A DNA stretch of 58,498 nt, taken from contig JAFTQX010000019.1 of NCBI GenBank assembly GCA_017462545.1, positions 1 through 58,498 of the forward strand. Direction: 5' to 3'. Below the pieces are notes generated by a model. It worked only from the letters and a program-made list of their open reading frames with translations. It had not been told where the DNA came from and searched no databases. A program made the translations under genes and the position numbers. Below are positions 17,686 through 25,328 of the stretch, piece by piece. Within the stretch, counting starts at the first letter, position 1; each line of letters begins with the position of its first letter. Origin of the DNA: Clostridia bacterium (lineage in GTDB: Bacteria; Bacillota; Clostridia; Oscillospirales; CAG-272).

Positions 17686-17714
17686 ATTGTAACACACCGC
17701 ATGTGATTTGTCAA
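17686..17714 (-). promoter_or_regulatory. Near-consensus promoter for the zinc-ribbon gene
   Basis: TTGACA (17709-17714), 17-base spacer, TACAAT (17686-17691) on the minus strand. The leader to 17556 contains at least two small GC stems. Confidence 0.7.
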
Positions 17715-17751
17715 TACATTTTGCGTAATTTTTACGAATTTCGGAGAAACT

Positions 17752-19683
17752 ATGATCATCTTAAGCACATCCGACCTTTCGCTCTCGTTTGGGGGGCGGG
17801 AGATCCTTTCCGGCATCGGCTTTGCCGTTAATGAGGGAGACCGCCTGGGCATCATCGGTGTCAATGGCGCGGGCAAGACCTCGCTGTTTCGCCTGATTAC
17901 GGGAGAGTACACGCCTGACCGCGGCGCGGTGTTTATCGCGCGGGGAAAAACGGTGGGGCTGCTCTCGCAAAGCACGGCGGAGGAGAGCCTTGGCGGCACC
18001 GAATCGCTGCTTGACCATATGATAAACGCCTTCCCCGAGCTGCTTTCGGCCGAAAGGGAGATCGCACGCTTGGAGCAGGAGCTGGCCACCGCCACCTCCC
18101 ACGTTGAGACAACGCGCCTGAGCGAGGCGCTGGGGGAAGCACATCGTGCCTATGCCGCCGGCGGGGGCCTGGAATACCGCGGCCGCTGCCGCGCCATGCT
18201 GCTGCGCATGGGCTTTGCCGAAAGCGAGCTTTCGCTGCCCATCTCCTCTCTTTCCGGCGGGCAAAACACCCGTCTAGCCCTGGCACGCCTGCTCTGCCGT
18301 GAGCCGGATATTCTCATGCTGGACGAGCCGACCAACCATTTGGATATTGACGCGCTGCTATGGCTGGAGGAATTTCTCATCGGCTACAAGAAGACGGTGC
18401 TGCTGATCTCGCATGACCGCTATTTTCTTGACCGCGTGACCACCAAAACGCTGCATATCGAATACACCCACGCCAAGCTCTACCCCGGCAACTATTCCCG
18501 CGCGCGGGAGCTGCGCGAGGCAGAGCGCGAGTCGCTTGACAAGCAATACAAGGAGCAGCAAAAGGTGATTGCCCGCATTCAGGCAAACATCGACTTTCAG
18601 CGTCGCTGCGGGCAGGAGCACAATTTTGTGACCATTCGCGCCAAGCAAAAGCAGCTTGACCGCATGGAGAAGGTAGAGCGCATGGCGGCCGCACCGCGCG
18701 ACATTCGCCTCTCCTTTGCCGAGGAGGAGGGCTCCTCCACCGATGTGCTGCAGGCCAAGAAGCTTTCCTTCTCCTACGGCGAAAAGCCGCTGATCGAAGG
18801 GCTTGATTTCCTCATCCGCCGCGGCGAGCGCGTACTCTTTCTCGGGCAGAACGGCTGTGGAAAATCTACGCTGATGAAGCTGCTGATCGGCCGCCTTGCA
18901 CCGAAGAGCGGGCGGGTAGAGCTTGGCTATCACGTCAAGCCCGGCTACTACGACCAGGAAAATCAAACGCTGACCGAGACCAACACCGTTTTTTCCGAGC
19001 TGCGTGAGGCCTACCCGCAAAAGACGGATGGCGAGCTGCGCTCCGCCCTTGCGCTCTTTCTCTTCTTTGCCGAGGATATGGACAAGCCGATCTCGGTGCT
19101 CTCGGGCGGTGAGCGGGCACGCCTGACGCTCGCCAAAATGATCTTGACCAAGATCAATCTGCTGATCTTGGACGAGCCGACCAACCATCTCGACATCGGC
19201 TCGCGTGAGGCTCTTGAAAACGCCCTCTCCGCCTTTGAGGGAACGGTGGTGGCCGTCTCACACGACCGCTATTTTATCAACCGTGTGGCCACGCGTCTGA
19301 TCGAGTTGGACCCAACCCTGCCGGGCGGCTGCCGTGACTATCCGCTTGACGCAGACGAGGACGCCTACGCGCAATACCGCCGTATGCGAGAGGAGCGCGC
19401 GGCGGCGACGGCTGCCGAAAAGAAGGCACAGGCACCTCTTGTGTCGGACGGAAAGCTGCAATACGAGCAGGCCAAGCGCGAGGCGGCCGAGCGACGCGCG
19501 GCAGAAAAACGTCTGCGCGAGGCAGAAAAAAAGATCCCTCTCTTGGAGGGAGAATTAGAGGAGCTTGAAAAGGAGCTGTTTGGCCCTGCCGCCTCGGACT
19601 ATGTGCGTGCCGCCGAAATTGAGACGCGCCGCGCCGAGATCGAGGAGGAGCTGCTTGCCCTCTACGAGCTTACCATGTCATAA
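17752..19683 (+). CDS. ABC-F family ATP-binding protein
   Basis: A 643-residue protein with two ABC ATPase domains and no membrane segments. Walker A motifs are GVNGAGKTS in domain 1 and GQNGCGKST in domain 2. Signatures LSGGQNTRLALARLL and LSGGERARLTLAKMI are present, with two DEPTNHLD Walker B motifs. The inter-domain linker carries an Arg/Gln-rich P-site-tRNA-interaction-type helix, and the C-terminus is a charged coiled coil. ABC-F proteins act on the ribosome (EttA/Uup/antibiotic-protection types); which type this is cannot be settled, though domain order and tail resemble Uup. It is followed 16 bases later by a small lipoprotein gene. Confidence 0.9.
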   Translation: MIILSTSDLSLSFGGREILSGIGFAVNEGDRLGIIGVNGAGKTSLFRLITGEYTPDRGAVFIARGKTVGLLSQSTAEESLGGTESLLDHMINAFPELLSAEREIARLEQELATATSHVETTRLSEALGEAHRAYAAGGGLEYRGRCRAMLLRMGFAESELSLPISSLSGGQNTRLALARLLCREPDILMLDEPTNHLDIDALLWLEEFLIGYKKTVLLISHDRYFLDRVTTKTLHIEYTHAKLYPGNYSRARELREAERESLDKQYKEQQKVIARIQANIDFQRRCGQEHNFVTIRAKQKQLDRMEKVERMAAAPRDIRLSFAEEEGSSTDVLQAKKLSFSYGEKPLIEGLDFLIRRGERVLFLGQNGCGKSTLMKLLIGRLAPKSGRVELGYHVKPGYYDQENQTLTETNTVFSELREAYPQKTDGELRSALALFLFFAEDMDKPISVLSGGERARLTLAKMILTKINLLILDEPTNHLDIGSREALENALSAFEGTVVAVSHDRYFINRVATRLIELDPTLPGGCRDYPLDADEDAYAQYRRMREERAAATAAEKKAQAPLVSDGKLQYEQAKREAAERRAAEKRLREAEKKIPLLEGELEELEKELFGPAASDYVRAAEIETRRAEIEEELLALYELTMS

Positions 19684-19699
19684 AGGAAAGGAAACGACC

Positions 19700-19999
19700 A
19701 TGATGAAAAAATGCTTAGTTGCTTTGCTTCTGCTTGCGCTTTGCGCCTCCTTTTTCGCCTGCGGCGGGGAGCATACCCACACCGCTGTGGAGGCTTGGAG
19801 CCATAGCGATATGTACCATTGGCACGCCTGCACGAAAAAGAGCTGCACGGTTGTGCTCAACCAAGTGCCGCACACCTGGAATGACGGCGAGGTCACGAAG
19901 GAGCCAAGCCCGACGGCAGATGGCATCCGAACCTATACCTGCACGATCTGCGGTCACCAAGGCACCGAAGCCATTCCCTACGAGGCAGACGCAAGCTGA
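19700..19999 (+). CDS. Small His/Cys-rich lipoprotein
   Basis: A 99-residue exported protein. It starts with MMKKCLVALLLLALCASFFA, and a Cys at residue 21 fits a lipobox, so it is probably a membrane-anchored lipoprotein. The mature part is His/Trp/Cys-rich (HTHTAVEAWSHSD, YHWHACTKKSC) and ends TYTCTICGHQGTEAI. This resembles the short HxH/CxxC modules scattered in clostridial surface proteins, and metal binding is plausible but unproven. An aaaggaaaggaaacgacc ribosome site precedes the ATG pair. It is likely cotranscribed with the ABC-F gene and ends at a bidirectional terminator. Confidence 0.7.
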   Translation: MMKKCLVALLLLALCASFFACGGEHTHTAVEAWSHSDMYHWHACTKKSCTVVLNQVPHTWNDGEVTKEPSPTADGIRTYTCTICGHQGTEAIPYEADAS

Positions 20000-20002
20000 T
20001 TA

Positions 20003-20040
20003 TAAAATCCGGGTGAGGACATATCCTCACCCGGATTTTA
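20003..20040. terminator. Bidirectional terminator
   Basis: A perfect 17-bp stem (20003-20019 with 20024-20040) with A/T at the base on both sides, between convergent genes. Confidence 0.9.
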
Positions 20041-20042
20041 CA

Positions 20043-20498
20043 TTACTTCCCAAGCAGCATGCGCAGTGCTGCAGGCGTACCGCCGTTGGCCTCTGCCATC
20101 AGCTCATCCATCATTTTGTAGTACTCTTCCCAAAACGCCTCGTCCATCACAACAGGGTTCATAATGCTGTCCACGATCAGATAGATCGCCAGCACAGCAC
20201 CGATAATACCACAGACCAGACCGGCAATGCTCATTCCTTCAAAAAAGCCGACTTGACGACGATGCAGCACCGCAAATACGATCGCCAATACTGCGCAGAT
20301 CAAGCTGACGGGCGACAGGCAGCAGCAAACGATGGCCACGATGCCAAGCACAAGCGAGGCGATGGAAAATGCCTTGCTTTGCCGCTGCATGGGGGATGCA
20401 TACGGATCAAAATACGGCCCTTGGGCGTTGTAATAGCTGTTGTTGTTTTGGTTGTCGGACGGATTTTCGTTGTTCGGGGTATACGGATCTTGATTCAT
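20043..20498 (-). CDS. DUF4190-like small membrane protein
   Basis: A 151-residue protein. The first 50 residues are Asn/Gln/Tyr/Pro-rich and probably disordered (MNQDPYTPNNENPSDNQNNN). Two membrane segments follow: SIASLVLGIVAIVCCCLSPV and a second near GMSIAGLVCGIIGAVLAIYL. This is the layout of DUF4190-type proteins, whose function is unknown. A C-terminal segment is acidic and helical. The start is behind aaaaggaggtctgtat; longer readings have no ribosome site. It has its own promoter. Confidence 0.75.
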   Translation of the reverse strand: MNQDPYTPNNENPSDNQNNNSYYNAQGPYFDPYASPMQRQSKAFSIASLVLGIVAIVCCCLSPVSLICAVLAIVFAVLHRRQVGFFEGMSIAGLVCGIIGAVLAIYLIVDSIMNPVVMDEAFWEEYYKMMDELMAEANGGTPAALRMLLGK

Positions 20499-20553
20499 AT
20501 ACAGACCTCCTTTTTTGATATGCGTGATGCAATAGGGATACTCTTTTTTCTTC

Positions 20554-20583
20554 ATTATAGCACACGCGGGCAATAAAAATCAA
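20554..20583 (-). promoter_or_regulatory. Promoter for the DUF4190-like gene
   Basis: TTGATT (20578-20583), 18-base spacer, TATAAT (20554-20559) on the minus strand. Confidence 0.55.
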
Positions 20584-20661
20584 TATTTTTTCAAAAATTC
20601 GTGCAATTTCGCGCAAGGCTATGCTATAATAAAGAAAGAAGCAAACAAAGGGTGATGGTTT

Positions 20662-21081
20662 ATGAAACGGCAAACGCGCACATGGCTGATCTATAATCTG
20701 ATGCTGCTGCTTGCTGCGGCGGCCATCACGGTCTATCTGCTGCTGCTGCGCGGGGCGCAGCTTCCCTTTCGCTGTGCGTTTTCCGCACAGTCCCATCTCT
20801 ATTGCCCGGGCTGCGGCTGCACCCGCGCACTAGAGGCCTTGCTGCGCTTTGATCTTCTTTCCTCGCTTTCGGCAAATCCCATGGTGCTTTGGCTGCTCCT
20901 GACCCTGCTGTATTACGAGGTGGCTTTTTTTCTTTCCATGCGGCGAAAAACGGTTCGCGTATCGTCCAAGCCTGCCATCATCTTTGCCTATGCGCTGCTC
21001 GCCCATGCGGTGCTGCGCAACCTGTTGCTTGTTTTTGGGGGCATAGACCCCCTTGGTGATCTTATTCAACACTGGAGATGA
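20662..21081 (+). CDS. DUF2752 membrane protein
   Basis: A 139-residue protein with an N-terminal hydrophobic segment, the DUF2752 hallmark CPGCGCTRALEALLRFDL, and two more membrane segments. The CPxCGxTR motif lies at the membrane surface and may bind metal or a cofactor; the function is unknown. It begins at an ATG behind aaagggtgatggtt. Its stop overlaps the ATG of the radC reading (ATGA), so radC is probably coupled to it. Confidence 0.8.
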   Translation: MKRQTRTWLIYNLMLLLAAAAITVYLLLLRGAQLPFRCAFSAQSHLYCPGCGCTRALEALLRFDLLSSLSANPMVLWLLLTLLYYEVAFFLSMRRKTVRVSSKPAIIFAYALLAHAVLRNLLLVFGGIDPLGDLIQHWR

Positions 21082-21083
21082 TT

Positions 21084-21860
21084 ATGCCTACTGTCAACCG
21101 TGAAAATCTGCACAAAGAGCATCGCAAACGCGTCAAAGAGCGTTTTTTGCGCAGCGGATTAGAGGATTTTGCCCCGCATGAGCTGCTGGAGATGCTGCTC
21201 TTCTACGCCATCCCACAAAAGGATACCAACGAGCTCGGTCATCGACTGATCGAACGTTTTGGCTCGCTCTCGCGCGTTTTTCACGCGTCCTATGAGGAGC
21301 TTTGCGAGGTAGAGGGCATTGGCGATCACGCCGCCACGCTCCTGCGCCTTTGGTTGCCGGCTGCCGCCTACATCCTGACAGACAATCTAAACGAGAGCAA
21401 GCAACGCTTTAACACGGTGGACAAGGTTGGTATGTATTTTATCAATCGCTACATCGGCGCCAAAAACGAGACCGTATATCTGATGCTGCTGGACAACCGT
21501 TTTTCCATGCTCGATTGTATACGGGTGCATGAGGGCTCTGTCAATTCGGTCAGCATTACCGCGCGCCGCCTGCTGGAGCTTGCGCTGCGCAGCAATGCCG
21601 CGATGGCTGTTTTGGCACATAACCACCCCATCGGTATTGCTGTCCCCTCCTCAGAGGATGTTGGCACCACGATGGCCCTGCGCGACTCCTTTGAGGCGAT
21701 CGGCATTCCCTTGCTGGAGCACATTCTGGTGGCCGGTGGAGAATATACGCCTATTTTACTGCGCAGCGAGCGGCAGCTTGCCGAAAGCAAAAGAGGTACA
21801 TCCTTTTACGCAAACTATACATTTCCAAACGAAGAGCGATTACAAAAGGAGCAATCATGA
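21084..21860 (+). CDS. radC: RadC-family JAB-domain protein
   Basis: A 258-residue RadC/MPN protein. The N-terminal helix-hairpin-helix region is followed by the JAB metalloprotease-like core. The zinc motif is AHNHPIGIAVPSSED, with an upstream Glu in CIRVHEGSV. RadC proteins were once linked to DNA repair; their real role is unclear. The ATG at 21084 has ctggag six bases upstream; an ATG at 21078 overlapping the previous stop would add two residues. The last four bases overlap the next gene's start. All expected zinc ligands are visible. Confidence 0.88.
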   Translation: MPTVNRENLHKEHRKRVKERFLRSGLEDFAPHELLEMLLFYAIPQKDTNELGHRLIERFGSLSRVFHASYEELCEVEGIGDHAATLLRLWLPAAAYILTDNLNESKQRFNTVDKVGMYFINRYIGAKNETVYLMLLDNRFSMLDCIRVHEGSVNSVSITARRLLELALRSNAAMAVLAHNHPIGIAVPSSEDVGTTMALRDSFEAIGIPLLEHILVAGGEYTPILLRSERQLAESKRGTSFYANYTFPNEERLQKEQS

Positions 21861-22588
21861 TCGTATCACATTATCACAGCGCACAGCGCGGCCTTACCCG
21901 CTCGCTGCGCATTGCCATTGTGGCAGATCTGCATAACGAGGCTGACGAGGCGCTTTATCAAAAGCTGCGTGAGGTGGCACCGGAATTTGTGGTGGTGCCG
22001 GGTGATTTTCTCAACGATGCCGAGCACAAGGACGGCGGCCTTGCCTTTTTGCGTGCCTGCGCCGCGCTCTACCCCACCTATTGCTCGATTGGCAATCATG
22101 AGCGAAAGGCGGCCTTGCCCGATCTTGCCGCTTCGGTCAGTGAAACGGGAGCCGAGCTGCTGGACAACCGCGCCATTTTCCGCCATGGCATGTGGATTGG
22201 CGGACTTTCCTCCGGCTGGGGAGAGGGAGAGCGGCAATCGCACCTTGCCAAGACCCCACCGCCCGACGTGGACTTTATTGACGATTTTGCCTCTCGCGAG
22301 GGGTGCCGTCTGCTGCTTTGCCACCACCCCGAGTATTATGAGCCGTATCTTTACGAAAAGAACATCCCCCTGATCATCTCCGGCCATGCCCACGGTGGCC
22401 AGTGGCATTTATTCGGCCACGGGATCTACGCCCCCGGTCAAGGCCTTTTCCCGCACTACACCTCCGGCTTTTATGATGGCCGCCTGCTGGTCAGCCGCGG
22501 GCTTTGCAAAACGCGCCCCTGGATCCCGCGCATCCATAACCCGCGCGAGCTGACGATTCTTGACCTGTGGCCGCAGCCGACGCGCTGA
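21857..22588 (+). CDS. Calcineurin-like metallophosphoesterase, YkuE-like
   Basis: A 243-residue cytoplasmic metallophosphoesterase. Metal-binding motifs appear in order: VADLHNEA (D-x-H), VVPGDFLND, IGNHERK, CHHPEYYEP and GHAHGGQWHLFGHG. Relatives hydrolyse phosphodiesters such as nucleotide or lipid intermediates; no substrate can be assigned. There is no signal peptide or twin-arginine motif, unlike many YkuE-type proteins. It overlaps radC by four bases and is followed by a hairpin terminator. Confidence 0.85.
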   Translation: MIVSHYHSAQRGLTRSLRIAIVADLHNEADEALYQKLREVAPEFVVVPGDFLNDAEHKDGGLAFLRACAALYPTYCSIGNHERKAALPDLAASVSETGAELLDNRAIFRHGMWIGGLSSGWGEGERQSHLAKTPPPDVDFIDDFASREGCRLLLCHHPEYYEPYLYEKNIPLIISGHAHGGQWHLFGHGIYAPGQGLFPHYTSGFYDGRLLVSRGLCKTRPWIPRIHNPRELTILDLWPQPTR

Positions 22589-22614
22589 TCTTCCCCTCCG
22601 CAACGTAATAGAAA

Positions 22615-22645
22615 AACAGCCCTGCCGAAGCAGGGCTGTTCTTTT
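22615..22645 (-). terminator. Terminator, better for leftward transcription
   Basis: An 11-bp stem (22615-22625 with 22630-22640) with a CGAA-type loop. The minus strand continues gctgtttttc, the plus strand ttcttttag, so it can serve both the metallophosphoesterase gene and the leftward transcript. Confidence 0.8.
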
Positions 22646-22838
22646 AGAAAGGAGTCCTCTATGAAACGGGTCGCGCACAAGTCGCGGATGCGCGCCCGTA
22701 CTTTACCATTCCATGAGTACCGCAACATGGGCAGTCATGTAGCCATTATTGGGTATAAAACGGGTGGGATGGATACGCATATCTTTTTTCCTACCTTTCG
22801 TGATGGTTACATGCGCCGTAGCGCCTATGTCAGGTTGC

Positions 22839-22856
22839 CATTGGACCATACCTCAA
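22839..22856 (-). repeat. Fifth, distal copy of the SD-spacer-ATG motif
   Basis: On the minus strand this copy reads ttgaggtatggtccaATG with a weaker SD. The ATG opens a three-codon frame (Met-Ala-Thr-stop). An aggt/acct pairing could fold over the SD. Confidence 0.55.
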
Positions 22857-23165
22857 TTTCTGTGAAATAGGCTCTGCCGTTTTTATACATTCGGTGGCAG
22901 ACACCGTTTACTGTAAAAGCGGGTGCACAGGATCTTCTTGATCAAAACCTTCTTTCTATCTTCATCCATCAAAGCGGGTGACGTTCGGGGGACATCTCCC
23001 CTCGGGTTAGGTTTTTGCGAAAGGGATTCCTGTTTATAAAACGTAGAAAGGAGACGGAATCTATCTTCTCGACGTAAGTCTTCTTTGCCCGTTCCTACGC
23101 CTGTACGCTGACGTGGCCGGGGAGCTCTTTCAAAATAAAGGATCAACACGTATCCACTTCTTGTA

Positions 23166-23348
23166 CATGGGTCTATACCTCCCTTTAATGCTTCGTGAGG
23201 TAGGCTTACGTGTACATGGGACCGCTCCTCCTTTTTTATTCAGAAACATACCTTGGGTAAATGCTTAACGGCGCATTGGACCGTACCTCCTGGATGATTT
23301 CGGGTGGCGTTCAATAGACTCTTCGTTGTGCATTGGACCGCACCTCCT
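23166..23348 (-). repeat. Four-copy array of SD-spacer-ATG mini-cistrons
   Basis: Four copies of a motif with consensus AGGAGGTRCGGTCCAATG at 23331-23348, 23274-23291, 23215-23232 and 23166-23183, spaced about 57, 59 and 49 bases. Conservation extends past the SD through the cggtcc spacer to the ATG. The ATGs open frames of 22, 3, 3 and 12 codons (the first runs in frame through the second copy to the same stop). Intervening sequence is not conserved. Each copy would bind ribosomes well yet yields almost no peptide. Confidence 0.65.
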
Positions 23349-23677
23349 GTTTATTTTGCCGGGATATGCCATGTGTGCGATCACCGCCGGTGATCTTTTT
23401 CTCTCTTCTTCTTCTCTTCTAACCTTCGGCACGCTCCTCGCGTGCGGTTGCACACATCGCTATATAAAAAGCGCCCAAGCCGGAAAACCTTCGTTTTGCG
23501 GTTTGTGCGCCAATTATCTTGTTCTGGTTCGGGCATTTGGGGGATCGATCTTATTTGCCCGTTTGGTGGCACATCAAAAACCGCGCATGAGCATCGCTCG
23601 TCAGAATTTTAGTCATTACGCGCATTTTTGCCACCCCTTTCGGTTTGAATTTGGCTATTTTGCCTCTTTTCACTTAC

Positions 23678-23706
23678 AGTATAGCAGAGGCTTTTCGATT
23701 TGTCAA
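23678..23706 (-). promoter_or_regulatory. Strong promoter driving the gene-less 22.6-23.7 kb region
   Basis: TTGACA (23701-23706), a 17-base spacer and TATACT (23678-23683) on the minus strand, with A/T-rich upstream sequence. It lies just downstream of the nrnA-like stop, so it is a dedicated start for whatever is transcribed to 22612. Confidence 0.8.
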
Positions 23707-23750
23707 CCCCTTTTTTAAAATTTTTTCAAAAAATTTTTTGAGGGGGCACA

Positions 23751-24728
23751 TCACTTGCCGAGTGCCTCCAGCAGCGTAGGCATGATGGTTGCCAATACAT
23801 CCTCCGGGCAGCCGTTCAGGGTGCAGCCCGCGGCGCGGACATGGCCGCCGCCACCAAAGGCCTGCGCCACCGCGCTCACATTCGCCTCTACCGAGCGAAG
23901 GGAGACCTTGCTCACCCCCCCCGGCAGCTCACGCACGACCAGGGCGATCTCCACCCCCGCCATCGAGCGAGGGATGTCCACCGCTGTCTCAAAATCATCA
24001 TCCGAAAGGCCTGCGCGGTCGGCAAGCGTTAAGCATACCGCCCCAATGCGCCCGCCTGCGTGTACCGAAAGGCGAGACATGGCGATTTTTTCAGCCGCCA
24101 GCTGCTCGGGCGTGCGACTATCATACAGCAAATGGTTGATCTTATCCGCCTGGATACCCGAGGCGTGCAGCGCGGCCGCAATGCGGTGCGTTTCTGCTGT
24201 GACGTTGGAATACTTAAAGCAGCCGGTATCCGACGAGATGGCGGCATAGATCGCGCCGGCCACGGATACATCGATCTTTGTCAGCGCGCCGCGCGCGCAA
24301 AGCCGCTCGGCCAGGTGATAGATCACCTCGCCCGCCGCTGCGGCATGTGGGCAGATCAGCGAGGGGGCAAAGGCACAGCCCACCTCATGATGGTCAAGCA
24401 TCAGATGAACGCCGCCCGGCAGATATTCCTCGGCAAGAGAGCCAAGCTGCATGGGGGATGCCACATCTACCGCGATCACGGTGCCGCCCTTGTTCTCCTC
24501 TGCCGTGGCCATATCCAGCCCGTCAAACAGGAAGGCAAGGCGGCGGGGCAGCGGATCGGCACAGCGCCAAGCGGCCTTTTTATGTAGCCGCGCCAGAATA
24601 TGACAGAGCGCGGCGGCAGAGCCGACCGTATCCCCATCCGGGTGGGCATGGGAGAGGACGATGGGACGCTCGGCTGCAAGCAGCGTGTCACAAACCTCGT
24701 CCGGCGTCAGGCAAGGAAAATCACTCAT
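23751..24728 (-). CDS. nrnA: DHH-family phosphoesterase, NrnA-like
   Basis: A 325-residue DHH/DHHA1 protein. The DHH domain shows SHAHPDGDTVGSAAAL, VIAVDVASPMQLG and the LDHHEVG motif. The C-terminal DHHA1 domain ends QAFGGGGHVRAAGCTL, the substrate-holding loop. NrnA degrades nano-RNAs and can dephosphorylate 3'-phosphoadenosine phosphate. It starts at the ATG at 24728 inside the rbfA end (eight-base overlap) with ggaggcagagc upstream. The longer frame would run deep into rbfA and is rejected. The rbfA-nrnA order is common in Firmicutes. Confidence 0.9.
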   Translation of the reverse strand: MSDFPCLTPDEVCDTLLAAERPIVLSHAHPDGDTVGSAAALCHILARLHKKAAWRCADPLPRRLAFLFDGLDMATAEENKGGTVIAVDVASPMQLGSLAEEYLPGGVHLMLDHHEVGCAFAPSLICPHAAAAGEVIYHLAERLCARGALTKIDVSVAGAIYAAISSDTGCFKYSNVTAETHRIAAALHASGIQADKINHLLYDSRTPEQLAAEKIAMSRLSVHAGGRIGAVCLTLADRAGLSDDDFETAVDIPRSMAGVEIALVVRELPGGVSKVSLRSVEANVSAVAQAFGGGGHVRAAGCTLNGCPEDVLATIMPTLLEALGK

Positions 24729-25122
24729 GCTCTGCCTCCTCGGCGGCAGCGGCCGCCTCGGCCTGCTCACGCGCAAGTCGCGCATCTGCCTCATGAATAT
24801 CCGAAAGGAGGCGGGCAATATGCGCACCATGCTCGATCGAGCCATCAGCCGTAAAGAGCAGATCGGGCGTCAGGCGCAAATTCAGCGTGACGGCCAAATG
24901 GTGGCGCAGCTTTCCCTTGGCAGCCTCCAGCGCGGCCTTGGCCTCCTTTTGGTTGCCAAGCGCAGAAAAATACACACGCGCCACCTTCAAATCGGCGGCG
25001 ACCTCTGCCCGCGTGATGCTGACAAAATGATCGATCAAGCGCGGATCACGCAGCTCCCGCAGGCAAACCGCCAGCTCCTGCGCCACCGCATCGTTGATTC
25101 TTCCTCTTCTGTATTTCGCCAT
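24721..25122 (-). CDS. rbfA: 30S ribosome-binding factor A
   Basis: A 133-residue KH-like RNA-binding protein needed for late 16S rRNA maturation and cold adaptation. It starts MAKYRRGRINDAVAQELAVC and has the core FVSITRAEVAADLKVARVYFS and GKLRHHLAVTLNLRLTPDLLF. The C-terminal tail is Ala/Glu-rich. I chose the second ATG (25122) because aaggagg lies nine bases upstream, while the ATG at 25131 touches it. rbfA here is separated from nusA, infB and truB, which are not in the window. Confidence 0.92.
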   Translation of the reverse strand: MAKYRRGRINDAVAQELAVCLRELRDPRLIDHFVSITRAEVAADLKVARVYFSALGNQKEAKAALEAAKGKLRHHLAVTLNLRLTPDLLFTADGSIEHGAHIARLLSDIHEADARLAREQAEAAAAAEEAEHE

Positions 25123-25153
25123 ATTTCCCATCCTCCTTGCTTGTTATCATTAT

Positions 25154-25182
25154 ATTATATCACAGAAAAAAGCCGCTTACAA
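25154..25182 (-). promoter_or_regulatory. Promoter for rbfA-nrnA
   Basis: TTGTAA (25177-25182), 17-base spacer, TATAAT (25154-25159) on the minus strand, with a second overlapping TATAAT three bases on. Confidence 0.6.
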
Positions 25183-25243
25183 GGGGTGGTGCAAAAATAA
25201 AGCAGCCTTTGTATGGAAAAGATAGAAAAATTTGCCGTTTGTC

Positions 25244-25272
25244 TTGCTTTTTTGCCATGTGTGTGCTATACT
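25244..25272 (+). promoter_or_regulatory. Promoter for the PHP gene
   Basis: TTGCTT (25244-25249), 17 bases, TATACT (25267-25272). Confidence 0.6.
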
Positions 25273-25328
25273 GAACGCGAAAGCCCCTAAGGGCAAAATT
25301 TGACTTTTCGTGACAAGGAGAGCACAAC

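Larger units (their letters stand above)
22612..23671 (-). ncRNA. Putative long structured leftward transcript carrying SD-ATG mini-cistrons
   Basis: The 1.16 kb between the metallophosphoesterase and nrnA-like genes has no convincing long gene. The minus strand has a near-consensus promoter at 23678-23706 and a hairpin ending in a T run near 22612, defining a transcript of about 1.06 kb. It contains many stems: one around 23460-23480, a 7-bp stem near 23386-23402, gcacgc/gcgtgc near 23430, ggcgc with a TACG loop near 22815, and gggg/cccc near 22995. Five copies of an SD-spacer-ATG motif occur along it. The 5' part also has a 24-codon frame (23551-23625). No known RNA family is recognised; RNase P, tmRNA and 6S motifs were looked for and not seen. 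Confidence 0.5.

Noticed and set aside
22661-22870. A 69-codon plus-strand frame with a good ribosome site after the metallophosphoesterase gene
   Set aside because: No promoter was seen and a terminator precedes it; it lies antisense to the leftward transcript, and the sequence is basic without a family. Kept only as a weak alternative.
22883-23149. An 88-codon minus-strand frame starting at GTG in the leftward transcript
   Set aside because: It has no ribosome site, overlaps the structured part and starts inside the last array mini-cistron in another frame.
23166-23348. CRISPR array
   Set aside because: Spacing is regular but the repeat is an SD-ATG motif, there are only four copies, spacers vary in length, and no cas gene is present.
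22612-23671. RNase P RNA, tmRNA, or 6S RNA in the gene-less region
   Set aside because: The conserved blocks of these RNAs (for example gaggaaagtcc for RNase P) were not found, and multiple SD-ATG motifs do not fit them.
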